64,000 nt of DNA from Paenibacillus macerans (lineage in GTDB: Bacteria; Bacillota; Bacilli; Paenibacillales; Paenibacillaceae). The notes below the pieces were generated by a model. It was not told where the DNA came from. It searched no databases and was given only the letters and a program-made list of their open reading frames with translations. Positions 53,600-60,591 of this stretch are shown here, piece by piece; position 1 is the first letter of the stretch, and the number at the start of each line of letters is the position of its first letter. The position numbers were made by a program, and so were the translations under genes. The stretch is from assembly GCF_023715465.1 (NCBI RefSeq), contig NZ_JAMBOE010000008.1, positions 186,001 to 250,000 of the forward strand. Direction: 5' to 3'.

Positions 53600-53642
53600 C
53601 CCCCCTATGCTAGGCCGCATCTTTTCAGGATCGATTATTAAA

Positions 53643-53657
53643 TCGTAATATTTACGA
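53643..53657 (-). promoter_or_regulatory. Zur operator, DUF3024-AAA operon
   Basis: TCGTAATATTTACGA matches 14 of 15 consensus positions, 44 bases upstream of the DUF3024 start. Confidence 0.87.
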
Positions 53658-53742
53658 TGTAAACAGTATAATGATCTCTGTTTTTTTTTGTCAACCTAAA
53701 ATCCAAATAATATAAAGCTCTGCGGCTCCCGTCTTGATCAAA

Positions 53743-53784
53743 GCAAATAGCGCAAACCGCGGAAGAGCGGTTTGCGCTATTTGC
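53743..53784. repeat. Perfect 18-bp hairpin inside a broken ABC gene
   Basis: GCAAATAGCGCAAACCGC (53743-53760) and its exact complement (53767-53784) flank a 6-base loop. It begins right where the ABC remnant loses homology after its Walker A. No clear T-run follows on either side. Confidence 0.7.
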
Positions 53785-53789
53785 CTTTG

Positions 53790-54370
53790 ATTTGCCGCTG
53801 CCAGAAGGGCCGACCAGGGCTGTAAAAGTTCCCTCTTCCAGTTTGAGGCTAATCTCCGTGAGTACGTTGCCGGCCCGGCGATCCGCCTGTTCATCCCAGG
53901 CTGTTTCGTAAGAAAAGGAGACCCGGTCCAGCTCGATATTGTAATTTTCCAGTTTCACCCTCTCCGCCGCATTGTCAAGAACCTTCAGATTTAGAAATTC
54001 ATCGGCGTCTTTGACCGCGTATTCGATGGACTTGGCGTCATTGACGAATACGGTAAAACTGGTTAACGGCGCTACGATGCCTAAAGACAAAATCAAGCAC
54101 ATGGTCAGTTCCGCGGGACTTAGGGAACCGTTCAGATACAAAATATCATCCCGACCGGCATCGTGCCGAGCAAGGCGGACGGCAGCACGGAGCCTCCGAA
54201 GTTCATCAACTTCCAGGTGCTTCCGAACCAGTTCAGCGTATATTCCTTGAACGATCTGACCGCTTTTTCGTACTTTTCATAGGAGGAGGACGACTGGTTG
54301 AAAGCTTTAATCACCTCGATTCCGGTAAAAAACTGCTCCGCAGTTCGTCCGCCAACCTGCTGCGTAGATC
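53790..54370 (-). pseudogene. Remnant of an exporter-type ABC transporter (membrane plus ATPase fusion)
   Basis: Reading down the minus strand, one frame encodes a membrane-domain part (FNQSSSSYEKYEKAVRSFKE, then FGGSVLPSALLGTMPVGMIF). After a frameshift near 54140 another continues with GSLSPAELTMCLILSLGIVA and the linker into an ATPase domain (ELDRVSFSYE). It stops right after Walker A GPSGSGKS. The first membrane helices, signature and Walker B are missing. This is a doubly damaged MsbA/LmrA-type gene between two Zur operons. Confidence 0.75.
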
Positions 54371-54372
54371 TT

Positions 54373-54642
54373 TTACCAGCTCGCCTTTTTCACTCCCGGG
54401 ATTTGCCCTTTATGGGCGAGCTCGCGGAATACAATCCGGGACACTTTGAATTTCCCGATATATCCTCTCGGCCGTCCCGAAACGAAGCAGCGGTTATGCA
54501 GCCGGGTCGGCGAGGAATCGCGCGGCAGCTTCTGCAAAGCGGCATAATCCCCTTTTTCTTTGAGCTGCCGGCGTTTCTCGGCATACTTGTCAACCAACGC
54601 TTGTCTTTTCAATTCTTTAACGACCTTCGATTTCTTGGCCAT
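54373..54642 (-). CDS. rpsN: Zinc-independent ribosomal protein S14 paralog
   Basis: An 89-residue S14 of the long form without zinc ligands. It starts MAKKSKVVKELKRQALVDKY and ends GQIPGVKKASW; only one cysteine (HNRCFVSGRPRGY) remains where the short zinc-type S14 has two CxxC pairs. In B. subtilis the same type (RpsNB/YhzA) is Zur-repressed and replaces the zinc-containing S14. It starts at ATG 54642 with GAGGAATAAGC, overlapping the end region of the Zur-like gene, and is the last gene of the rpmG operon. Confidence 0.92.
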   Translation of the reverse strand: MAKKSKVVKELKRQALVDKYAEKRRQLKEKGDYAALQKLPRDSSPTRLHNRCFVSGRPRGYIGKFKVSRIVFRELAHKGQIPGVKKASW

Positions 54643-54644
54643 GC

Positions 54645-55079
54645 TTATTCCTCCTTCGTGTTGCGGCGGCAATCGCCGCATAATCCATAGACTTCAAATT
54701 TGTGCGAAATAACTTCAAAGGCTTCCGGCGGATCGATGCCGTTATCAATCGGGCAAAAATCAAGCGGATATGTTTTATGGCATTTCATGCAGATAAAATG
54801 ATGGTGGTGATGATCCGGACCGCATCTCAGCTTAAATCGTACACCGTCCGGAAAATCGAATTGTTCGATGAGATTGAGCCGTACCAGCAGCCGCAGATTT
54901 CGGTACACCGTATCGTAGCTCACTCCCGGAATCTGATTTGAAATATAGGAGTGAACCTGACGCGGCAGCACAAACCCCGAAGAGACGGAGAACAGCTCTG
55001 CAATCAGTCTTCGTTGTACGGTAATGCGGAGCCCCCTGGCCTCCATCCCTCTTACCATGCTTTCCCGCCGGTTCTCCAT
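54645..55079 (-). CDS. Second Zur-like Fur-family regulator
   Basis: A 144-residue Fur-family protein. It has GLRITVQRRLIAELFSVSSG and VSYDTVYRNLRLLVR in the winged helix. The C-terminal domain has HHHHHFICMKC, LDFCPIDNG and LCGDC, so the structural zinc cysteines are intact. It is more like Zur than PerR or Fur by the CPxD phrase, but only about 40% identical by eye to the zur gene at 35812. It lies inside an operon behind a Zur box, between a truncated znuA and rpsN, so its level should rise when zinc is scarce. Whether it binds the same operators is unknown. Confidence 0.82.
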   Translation of the reverse strand: MENRRESMVRGMEARGLRITVQRRLIAELFSVSSGFVLPRQVHSYISNQIPGVSYDTVYRNLRLLVRLNLIEQFDFPDGVRFKLRCGPDHHHHHFICMKCHKTYPLDFCPIDNGIDPPEAFEVISHKFEVYGLCGDCRRNTKEE

Positions 55080-55102
55080 CTCATCATCCTCTCATGTCCG
55101 CA

Positions 55103-55697
55103 CTATTCGTTGAGTGCCGTCTTCAGAGCTTCAAGATTTTGACGCATCACGGAGAGGTAATCCAGTTGGTTTGTCAGGTCTTCCTCGGTTAGACCTTCAA
55201 TCGGATTCAGAACCGCAGATTTGGCGCCGATTTCGCTGGCGATCGTATCGGCCACCTTGGAAGAGACCAGGGTTTCAAAGAAGATCGTCTTCACATTGTG
55301 CTCCTTGGCAAACTCGACAATCTCGGCCATTTGGGCGGCCGACGGCTCTTGATCGGGGGATAACCCGGCAATCGGAACCTGGGTCAGTCCGTATTGCTTG
55401 GCCAGATATCCGAAGGCGGCATGCTGGGTAATGAAGTCTTTGCGTTTGGCATCTTTCAAACTCTCGGCAAATTCCTTGTCGAGCGCCTCCAGTTTGGCTA
55501 CATAGGCATCGGCGTTCGCTTTAAACGTATCTTTGTGTTCCGGGGCCGCTTCGGATAGCCCCTTCTCAATATTGCGAACTTCTTGAATAGCCAGTGCCGG
55601 CGACAACCACACGTGCGGATCCAAACCTCCATGATCGTGCCCGTGTTCGCCTTCTTCATAGGTATGTTCTCCCTCTAAATGAGCCGCAAGACTCGCT
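55103..55697 (-). pseudogene. 5'-truncated znuA (zinc-binding lipoprotein)
   Basis: The C-terminal 190 residues of a ZnuA-type solute-binding protein are intact: a histidine-rich loop (EGEHTYEEGEHGHDHGG), DPHVWLSPALAIQEV, FITQHAAFGYLAKQYGL and IFFETLVSS, a typical ZnuA end. The reading frame begins immediately after the preceding GTPase stop codon at 55698, with no signal peptide, lipobox or N-terminal metal ligand. A TTG at 55624 is the only in-frame start. It cannot act as a surface zinc receptor in this state. Confidence 0.85.
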
Positions 55698-56903
55698 CTA
55701 CACTTCCAGCGGCCAAGGCAGCGGATTATTGAATTTGTTCCAGTCCTGTTTCATTTCCTCTTCGGTGAGCAAGCAACGCCCCAGCCTTTTTTCGATATCC
55801 GCCCGGTTCATATCGATACCGATAAATACAACCTCCGTCATGCGGTCTCCCCATGTCTCGTCCCAGCGTTCGCACACCTCCGGTTCGTTTGCCAGAACTT
55901 CGCGCTGCTGCTCCTCCGGCATAGCCGCAAGCCAATATCCTGCGGGACCAAACTGAATAGAGGGCCCCGCCTGGCTTAGCGATGCCGCCAAATCTCCGCG
56001 GGCGGCAATCCATACAAGCCCCTTGGCCCGTACCACTTCCTCCGGCCAGTTGCTAAAGAAATAGCTGAGCCGCTGCGGATGGAAGGGAACTCTGCAGCGG
56101 TACACGAACGATCCGATACCGTATTCCTCCGTTTCCGGAGTATGCTCTTCCTTATTAAGCTCTGAAATCCACCCTGAAGACATGCTTGTCTTTTCAAAAT
56201 CAAACAAGCCCGTATTCAAAATTTCCTTAGGGTCCACCACTCCGTTTACCGTCCGAATCAGCTTTGCCGTAGGCTGAAGCTTTCTCAACACCGCCTCCAG
56301 CTTGATCAATTCCTTCTCCTCAACGAGATCGCATTTGTTCAGAAGCAACACGTCGCAGGTCTCAATCTGATCGATCAGAAGATCCACAATATCCCTGTAG
56401 TCATTTTCCGCGACCGCCTGATTTCGATCAAGCAAACTTTCTCCGGAGGCAAAATCGTGCCAGAAACGGTTGGCATCCACTACGGTAACCATCGTATCCA
56501 GCCGGGCAAGGGACGTTAAGTCAATGTCTAGATCCGGATTGGCATACGTGAACGTTTGCGCCACCGGAACAGGTTCGCTGATACCCGAAGATTCAATCAG
56601 AATGTAATCGAACCGTCCTTCGGCGGCCAGCTTTTGCACCTCTCGCAGCAGGTCGTCCCGCAGCGTGCAGCAAATGCATCCGTTGGACATCTGCACCAGC
56701 TTTTCTTCCGTTCGCGATAAGGTGTTCCCCGATTTGACCAGGTTGGCGTCGACATTGACTTCGCTCATGTCATTGACGATCACCGCCACCTTCAGGCCTT
56801 CCTTGTTATGCAATATGTGATTCAGCAGCGTCGTTTTTCCGGAACCCAGATAACCGCTCAGCACCGTAACCGGGATTTTTTTCGGTGTTTGTTCCGTCAG
56901 CAT
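55698..56903 (-). CDS. ZagA/YciC-type COG0523 GTPase (second copy)
   Basis: A 401-residue COG0523 GTPase, very similar to that at 47771. It has G1 SGYLGSGKTTLLNHIL, GCICCTLRDDLLREV, ESSGISEPVPV and G4 NKCD, with the C-terminal domain TPETEEYGIGSFVYRCRVPF. The start ATG has AGGAGG and follows rpmG by 9 bases. Its last codons adjoin the truncated znuA directly. As part of an operon with a Zur box it should deliver zinc to client proteins in starvation. Confidence 0.88.
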   Translation of the reverse strand: MLTEQTPKKIPVTVLSGYLGSGKTTLLNHILHNKEGLKVAVIVNDMSEVNVDANLVKSGNTLSRTEEKLVQMSNGCICCTLRDDLLREVQKLAAEGRFDYILIESSGISEPVPVAQTFTYANPDLDIDLTSLARLDTMVTVVDANRFWHDFASGESLLDRNQAVAENDYRDIVDLLIDQIETCDVLLLNKCDLVEEKELIKLEAVLRKLQPTAKLIRTVNGVVDPKEILNTGLFDFEKTSMSSGWISELNKEEHTPETEEYGIGSFVYRCRVPFHPQRLSYFFSNWPEEVVRAKGLVWIAARGDLAASLSQAGPSIQFGPAGYWLAAMPEEQQREVLANEPEVCERWDETWGDRMTEVVFIGIDMNRADIEKRLGRCLLTEEEMKQDWNKFNNPLPWPLEV

Positions 56904-56912
56904 TAAAACCTC

Positions 56913-57062
56913 CTAGCGCGTTTCGCGGTGCAGCGTGTATTTTCTCAGACGCGGGCAATATTTGCGCATTTCCATGCGTTCAGGGTGCGTCTTTTTGTTT
57001 TTGGTGGTCGTGTAATTGCGATCTCCCGTTTCTGTGCAGGCCAACGTTATAACAACTCTCAT
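56913..57062 (-). CDS. rpmG: Zinc-independent ribosomal protein L33
   Basis: A 49-residue L33. In the zinc form two CxxC pairs bind metal; here they read CTET (residues 9-12) and CPRL (residues 35-38), so the second cysteine of each pair is gone. The remainder (MRVVITLACTETGDRNYTTT and HPERMEMRKYCPRLRKYTLH) matches the family. It heads the operon, 22 bases behind a Zur box, with an AAGGAG site. Confidence 0.93.
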   Translation of the reverse strand: MRVVITLACTETGDRNYTTTKNKKTHPERMEMRKYCPRLRKYTLHRETR

Positions 57063-57083
57063 TTAAAAAGCAGCTCCTTTTGT

Positions 57084-57098
57084 TCGTAATTTTTACGA
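57084..57098 (-). promoter_or_regulatory. Zur operator, rpmG operon
   Basis: TCGTAATTTTTACGA matches 14 of 15 consensus positions, 22 bases upstream of rpmG. Confidence 0.88.
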
Positions 57099-57197
57099 TT
57101 TACTTATTCTACACGGTCATTTTTTCGCTGTCAACCAACGTAATTCTCCATTGGCGGAGGAGAGGGACTGTCGCAAAGCTTTCTCTGTCCCCTCGAA

Positions 57198-57863
57198 TCA
57201 GGAGGAGTGGCTGGCTGCAACAACTGCCGGAGCAGGTGCTTCAGATAGAGCTACGGATGCAGCTCCTTCCCCTATTTTGTATATGTTATCGCACAAACGA
57301 TTTAAAAGACTTGTCTCATGACTGACTACAATGACGCCTATTTTTCTGCTTCTGCAAATGCCGAGAAACGTATTCCAAATTTTCGCCTGTGTAATTGCGT
57401 CCAACATGGTTGTCATTTCGTCAGCAATAATATATTTTGTAGCGGGATTCAGGGCCCGGATGACGCAAAAACGCTGCTTCTCGCCGCCCGATAGTTCAAC
57501 GGGCCAACGATTCATCCACTCCTCCCGTATTTCAAAGGCATCCAGAATATCCTGCGCGGGTACATAGGATTCAGTCAAAACCTCGCGCATGCGCCACTTG
57601 GGATTAATGGCCTTTTCCGGATGTTGATAGATCAATTGCACCGGGCAAAACCCCCTACGTTCCAAAGCTTTGTTGTCTGCTATTACACGACCTGTGCGAG
57701 GCGAGATATAACCCGCCAGAATTCTGGACAGTGTCGTTTTTCCGCACCCGCTGTAGCCGGACAAACCCAGTACCTCTCCCGGAGCGACGGAAATGTCGAT
57801 TTCCTTCAATATCCAGCGGTCTCTTTGATAATAATAACCCAGGTTCTCTCCGATCAGAGCCAT
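57198..57863 (-). CDS. Nik/Opp-type ABC ATPase (second ATPase), system 2
   Basis: ATP-binding subunit of 221 residues. Walker A is SGYSGCGKTTLSR, signature LSGGEKQRF, Walker B YIIADEMTTMLD and switch VVSHE (Glu where Asp is usual). It lacks some residues of the usual 250-residue length and ends in an Ala/Pro/Ser tail. It is the last gene of the second importer operon and overlaps the first ATPase gene by one base. Confidence 0.85.
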   Translation of the reverse strand: MALIGENLGYYYQRDRWILKEIDISVAPGEVLGLSGYSGCGKTTLSRILAGYISPRTGRVIADNKALERRGFCPVQLIYQHPEKAINPKWRMREVLTESYVPAQDILDAFEIREEWMNRWPVELSGGEKQRFCVIRALNPATKYIIADEMTTMLDAITQAKIWNTFLGICRSRKIGVIVVSHETSLLNRLCDNIYKIGEGAASVALSEAPAPAVVAASHSS

Positions 57864-58705
57864 TACAGACCCACATCCCTTCTCTTGAATTCCAAATCAA
57901 AATCGTTTTGCGGCAACGCCTTCCATAACCTCTGGGCATATTCGGTCCTCAAGCGTTCTCCCCGGCCTTCGAACGCTGCGGCTTCAGCGATTTCTACGGT
58001 AGCTCCATCCTTAATAACAACGACTCGGTCCGCGATTTCCAACGCGGAAAAGATATCGTGGGTAATCAACATCACCCCCGCACCATCTATGGCAAATTGC
58101 TTTAGCTGCCTTAAAATTTCCGAAAGTGCCTGCGGATGGATTCCGGGCGTCGGTTCGTCAGCGATCACAAGCCTGACGCCTTCCCGAACGCTTGTCGCAA
58201 ACAGCACCCTGCGGAGCATGCCTCCCGACAATTCAAACGGGAATAATCGCCCGTCCTCTTTCTTCAGGCCGTACTGGGCAAACAGGTTTTCCTGCCTGGC
58301 TTTTGCCGTCTTTTTATCCAAACCGATCTGCACCTGCCTCCCCACCCGCATCAGAGGATCCAGATAATTTACGGACTGCGGAATGAACGAAATCTCCCGC
58401 CCCCGAAGCTTCTCTTTTTTCTTGTCTGTCAACTCTTCCCCTCTGTAAACCATTCGTCCGCCGCAGACCGCATTTCCAGGCAAAATTCCCAATACGGCGT
58501 GGGCCAGCAGGCTCTTGCCCGATCCGCTAGCCCCAACCACGGCTACCACTTCTCCCTCGCCAATGTCAACATGCAGATCGGCAATTGGGCGGATCATATG
58601 TTTTTTCGTGCCTCTCGTATATTGCGAGAAGCTGATCGACAAATTCTCTACTTGCAGCAACGTTTTTTTCTCGGAATTATCCAATGAAGGCCCTCCCTTA
58701 TTCAT
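57863..58705 (-). CDS. Nik/Opp-type ABC ATPase (first ATPase), system 2
   Basis: ATP-binding subunit of 280 residues. Walker A is GASGSGKSLLAHAVLG (about residue 58), followed by the family phrase ISFIPQSVNYLDPLMRVGRQ, the signature LSGGMLRRV, Walker B LVIADEPTPGIH and switch LITHD. The ATG at 58705 overlaps the permease stop; a TTG at 58684 with AAGGGAGGG seven bases before it is an alternative start. Partners are the two permeases upstream. Confidence 0.86.
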   Translation of the reverse strand: MNKGGPSLDNSEKKTLLQVENLSISFSQYTRGTKKHMIRPIADLHVDIGEGEVVAVVGASGSGKSLLAHAVLGILPGNAVCGGRMVYRGEELTDKKKEKLRGREISFIPQSVNYLDPLMRVGRQVQIGLDKKTAKARQENLFAQYGLKKEDGRLFPFELSGGMLRRVLFATSVREGVRLVIADEPTPGIHPQALSEILRQLKQFAIDGAGVMLITHDIFSALEIADRVVVIKDGATVEIAEAAAFEGRGERLRTEYAQRLWKALPQNDFDLEFKRRDVGL

Positions 58706-59534
58706 TGGAGCTGGTAGGCTCCATCAAAATACGAAACTGCTCGCCGATGCTGTCAAAGCTCTTAATGACTACCACTAACAGCAATCCCGGAAAAACAACC
58801 AACCACCATTTCCCGGTAGAAATATGATTCATCGCTTCCGACAAGATGATGCCGATGGCCGGAGTTTGGGGAGAAAGCCCGAAGCCCAGGAAGGTCAGCG
58901 CCGCTTCATGCAAAATCACATGCGGAAACATCAGCAGAAAGCCGATCATAATTTGCGGAAAGACCGAAGGCATAATATGTTTTCTGGCGATAAACCATGC
59001 GGATTTCCCAAAACCTTTGGATATTTGGATGTACTCGGCGTTTTTGATTTGAAGCACCTCGGAACGAACCACTCTGGCCAATGAAGTCCAATGCGTCAGT
59101 GAAATGCCCAGCACGATGCCATGGACTCCACCGCCTACGATAAAGCAGATTAAAACCATAAACACAAGATGAGGCATACCGATAAACAAATCAATTACCC
59201 AGGAGATAACAGCATCTACGGCTTTGCCAAAGGTTGCCGCACAAATGCCGAGAACGGTCGCAATCAGAACGCTGAGCAACGAGGTAAATGCCCCTACCGC
59301 CAGAGACAAACGCAGTCCCTTGATGGTTCGCGTGAACATATCCCTACCGAGCCAGTCCGTACCAAACCAATGTTCAAAATTGGGGGCAAGATTTTTGCTC
59401 CCGGCGCCCAGACGAAGTTGTTCGTTGCTAAGCCCAAAACCGAGAATCAGAACGGCCAACAGAAACCCAAAAGAAACCGTCAGCAGCAGAATCATTTTTT
59501 TTCGTACATTCATACCTTCTTGTATGCCCAGCAT
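58698..59534 (-). CDS. Nik/Opp-type ABC permease (NikC-like), system 2
   Basis: Permease of 278 residues, about six helices. The family pattern FGTDWLGRDMFTRTIKGLRL is near residue 58, and the ATPase-docking loop KGFGKSAWFIARKHIMPSVF near 180. Its ATG directly follows the preceding TGA, with AGGAGGCGAGC as ribosome site. It pairs with the NikB-like permease. Confidence 0.87.
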   Translation of the reverse strand: MLGIQEGMNVRKKMILLLTVSFGFLLAVLILGFGLSNEQLRLGAGSKNLAPNFEHWFGTDWLGRDMFTRTIKGLRLSLAVGAFTSLLSVLIATVLGICAATFGKAVDAVISWVIDLFIGMPHLVFMVLICFIVGGGVHGIVLGISLTHWTSLARVVRSEVLQIKNAEYIQISKGFGKSAWFIARKHIMPSVFPQIMIGFLLMFPHVILHEAALTFLGFGLSPQTPAIGIILSEAMNHISTGKWWLVVFPGLLLVVVIKSFDSIGEQFRILMEPTSSNE

Positions 59535-60503
59535 TCAGCTCGCCTCCTTCGTTCGCGGATCAATCACGTTGTTCAAAATGTCGGCCATGAGATTTCCGGA
59601 AAAGACGAACAGGGAACTGATCAGAATAATGCCTACCATTAAGGGAAGATCGCCTTTCAACCCGGCTGTGGTCAAGGTACTGCCCAGCCCCGGATAGGCA
59701 AATACCTGCTCGGCCAGCATGGAACCGCCAAAAAGCTCGCCAAAGTAAGCAAATTGCAGGGAAATGGCGGGAATAATCGAGTTCCGAAATCCATGATTTT
59801 TGAAAATCTGCCATTGGCTTTCCCCCCTTGCCCTTGCAAAAACGATATATTCCGTATTGAGAATATCGATCATTTTCTCACGCGTGTGCATCGCGACATT
59901 GGCAACTCCCAAGATACTCAAAGCTACGGCAGGCAATACAAAATGACGGACCCGGTCCATAAACTGCACCTCGTTCTCCAAAACGCCGGCCGGTACGGCC
60001 AAGCCCACGGGAAACCATTTTAACCAGACGGCAAAGACGATTAAAAGGATCAGTCCCATCCAGAAGACTGGAGTAGAAACCAAGGTATAGCTGTACCATT
60101 TAATCATTCTATCGATCGCTTTCCCCCGATTCATGGCAGCGATCATGCCAAGCAAATAACCGAAAACTCCTGATAAAATCCAAGCCGTGCCCATTAAGGC
60201 AAGCGATGTTAGAAAGCGGCTTTGAATAATATTGATGACCGGGGTGCGGTACAACAGAGAAGTTCCGAAATCCCCTTTCAGCAACGCCCCGGCCCAGGAT
60301 AAGTATTGCTCCACCGGACTTTTGTCCACTCCCCAATATTCTTTTAATTTCTCGATTTGTTCCGGCGACGCCGAGCTGTCCCCTCCGACATAAGCATTAA
60401 CCGGATCCATCGGCGACAGTTGAATCAACGCAAAAGTCAGTATGGATAACCCGATCAGCAAGGTGACAACGCGAATCAGACGAATCACGATACTTTTTGT
60501 CAC
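59535..60503 (-). CDS. Nik/Opp-type ABC permease (NikB-like), system 2
   Basis: Permease of 322 residues. The first helix ends FALIQLSPMDPVNAYVGGD, the OppB/NikB signature. The docking loop is ARARGESQWQIFKNHGFRNS, and the C-terminus has VFAYPGLGSTLTTAGLKGDL. The GTG start has GGGGGAG six bases upstream. A hairpin separates it from the upstream solute-binding gene. Confidence 0.87.
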   Translation of the reverse strand: MTKSIVIRLIRVVTLLIGLSILTFALIQLSPMDPVNAYVGGDSSASPEQIEKLKEYWGVDKSPVEQYLSWAGALLKGDFGTSLLYRTPVINIIQSRFLTSLALMGTAWILSGVFGYLLGMIAAMNRGKAIDRMIKWYSYTLVSTPVFWMGLILLIVFAVWLKWFPVGLAVPAGVLENEVQFMDRVRHFVLPAVALSILGVANVAMHTREKMIDILNTEYIVFARARGESQWQIFKNHGFRNSIIPAISLQFAYFGELFGGSMLAEQVFAYPGLGSTLTTAGLKGDLPLMVGIILISSLFVFSGNLMADILNNVIDPRTKEAS

Positions 60504-60528
60504 AAAATCTCCCCCTTAATCACATAAG

Positions 60529-60572
60529 AAAAGGAGCTTTCGAAAGCGAAGAACCTCCAAAAGCTTCCTTTT
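60529..60572 (-). terminator. Intra-operon attenuating hairpin
   Basis: On the minus strand GGAAGCTTT and AAAGCTCC pair around an 18-base region and are followed by TTTTCTT. Placed between the solute-binding gene and the permeases, it would raise the ratio of binding protein to channel. Confidence 0.55.
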
Positions 60573-60591
60573 TCCAGTGACGATCAACGAA

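Noticed and set aside
57145..57185. Hairpin GAGGGACTG...CTGTCCCC downstream of the second importer
   Set aside because: The stem is imperfect and no T-run follows, so I do not call it a terminator.
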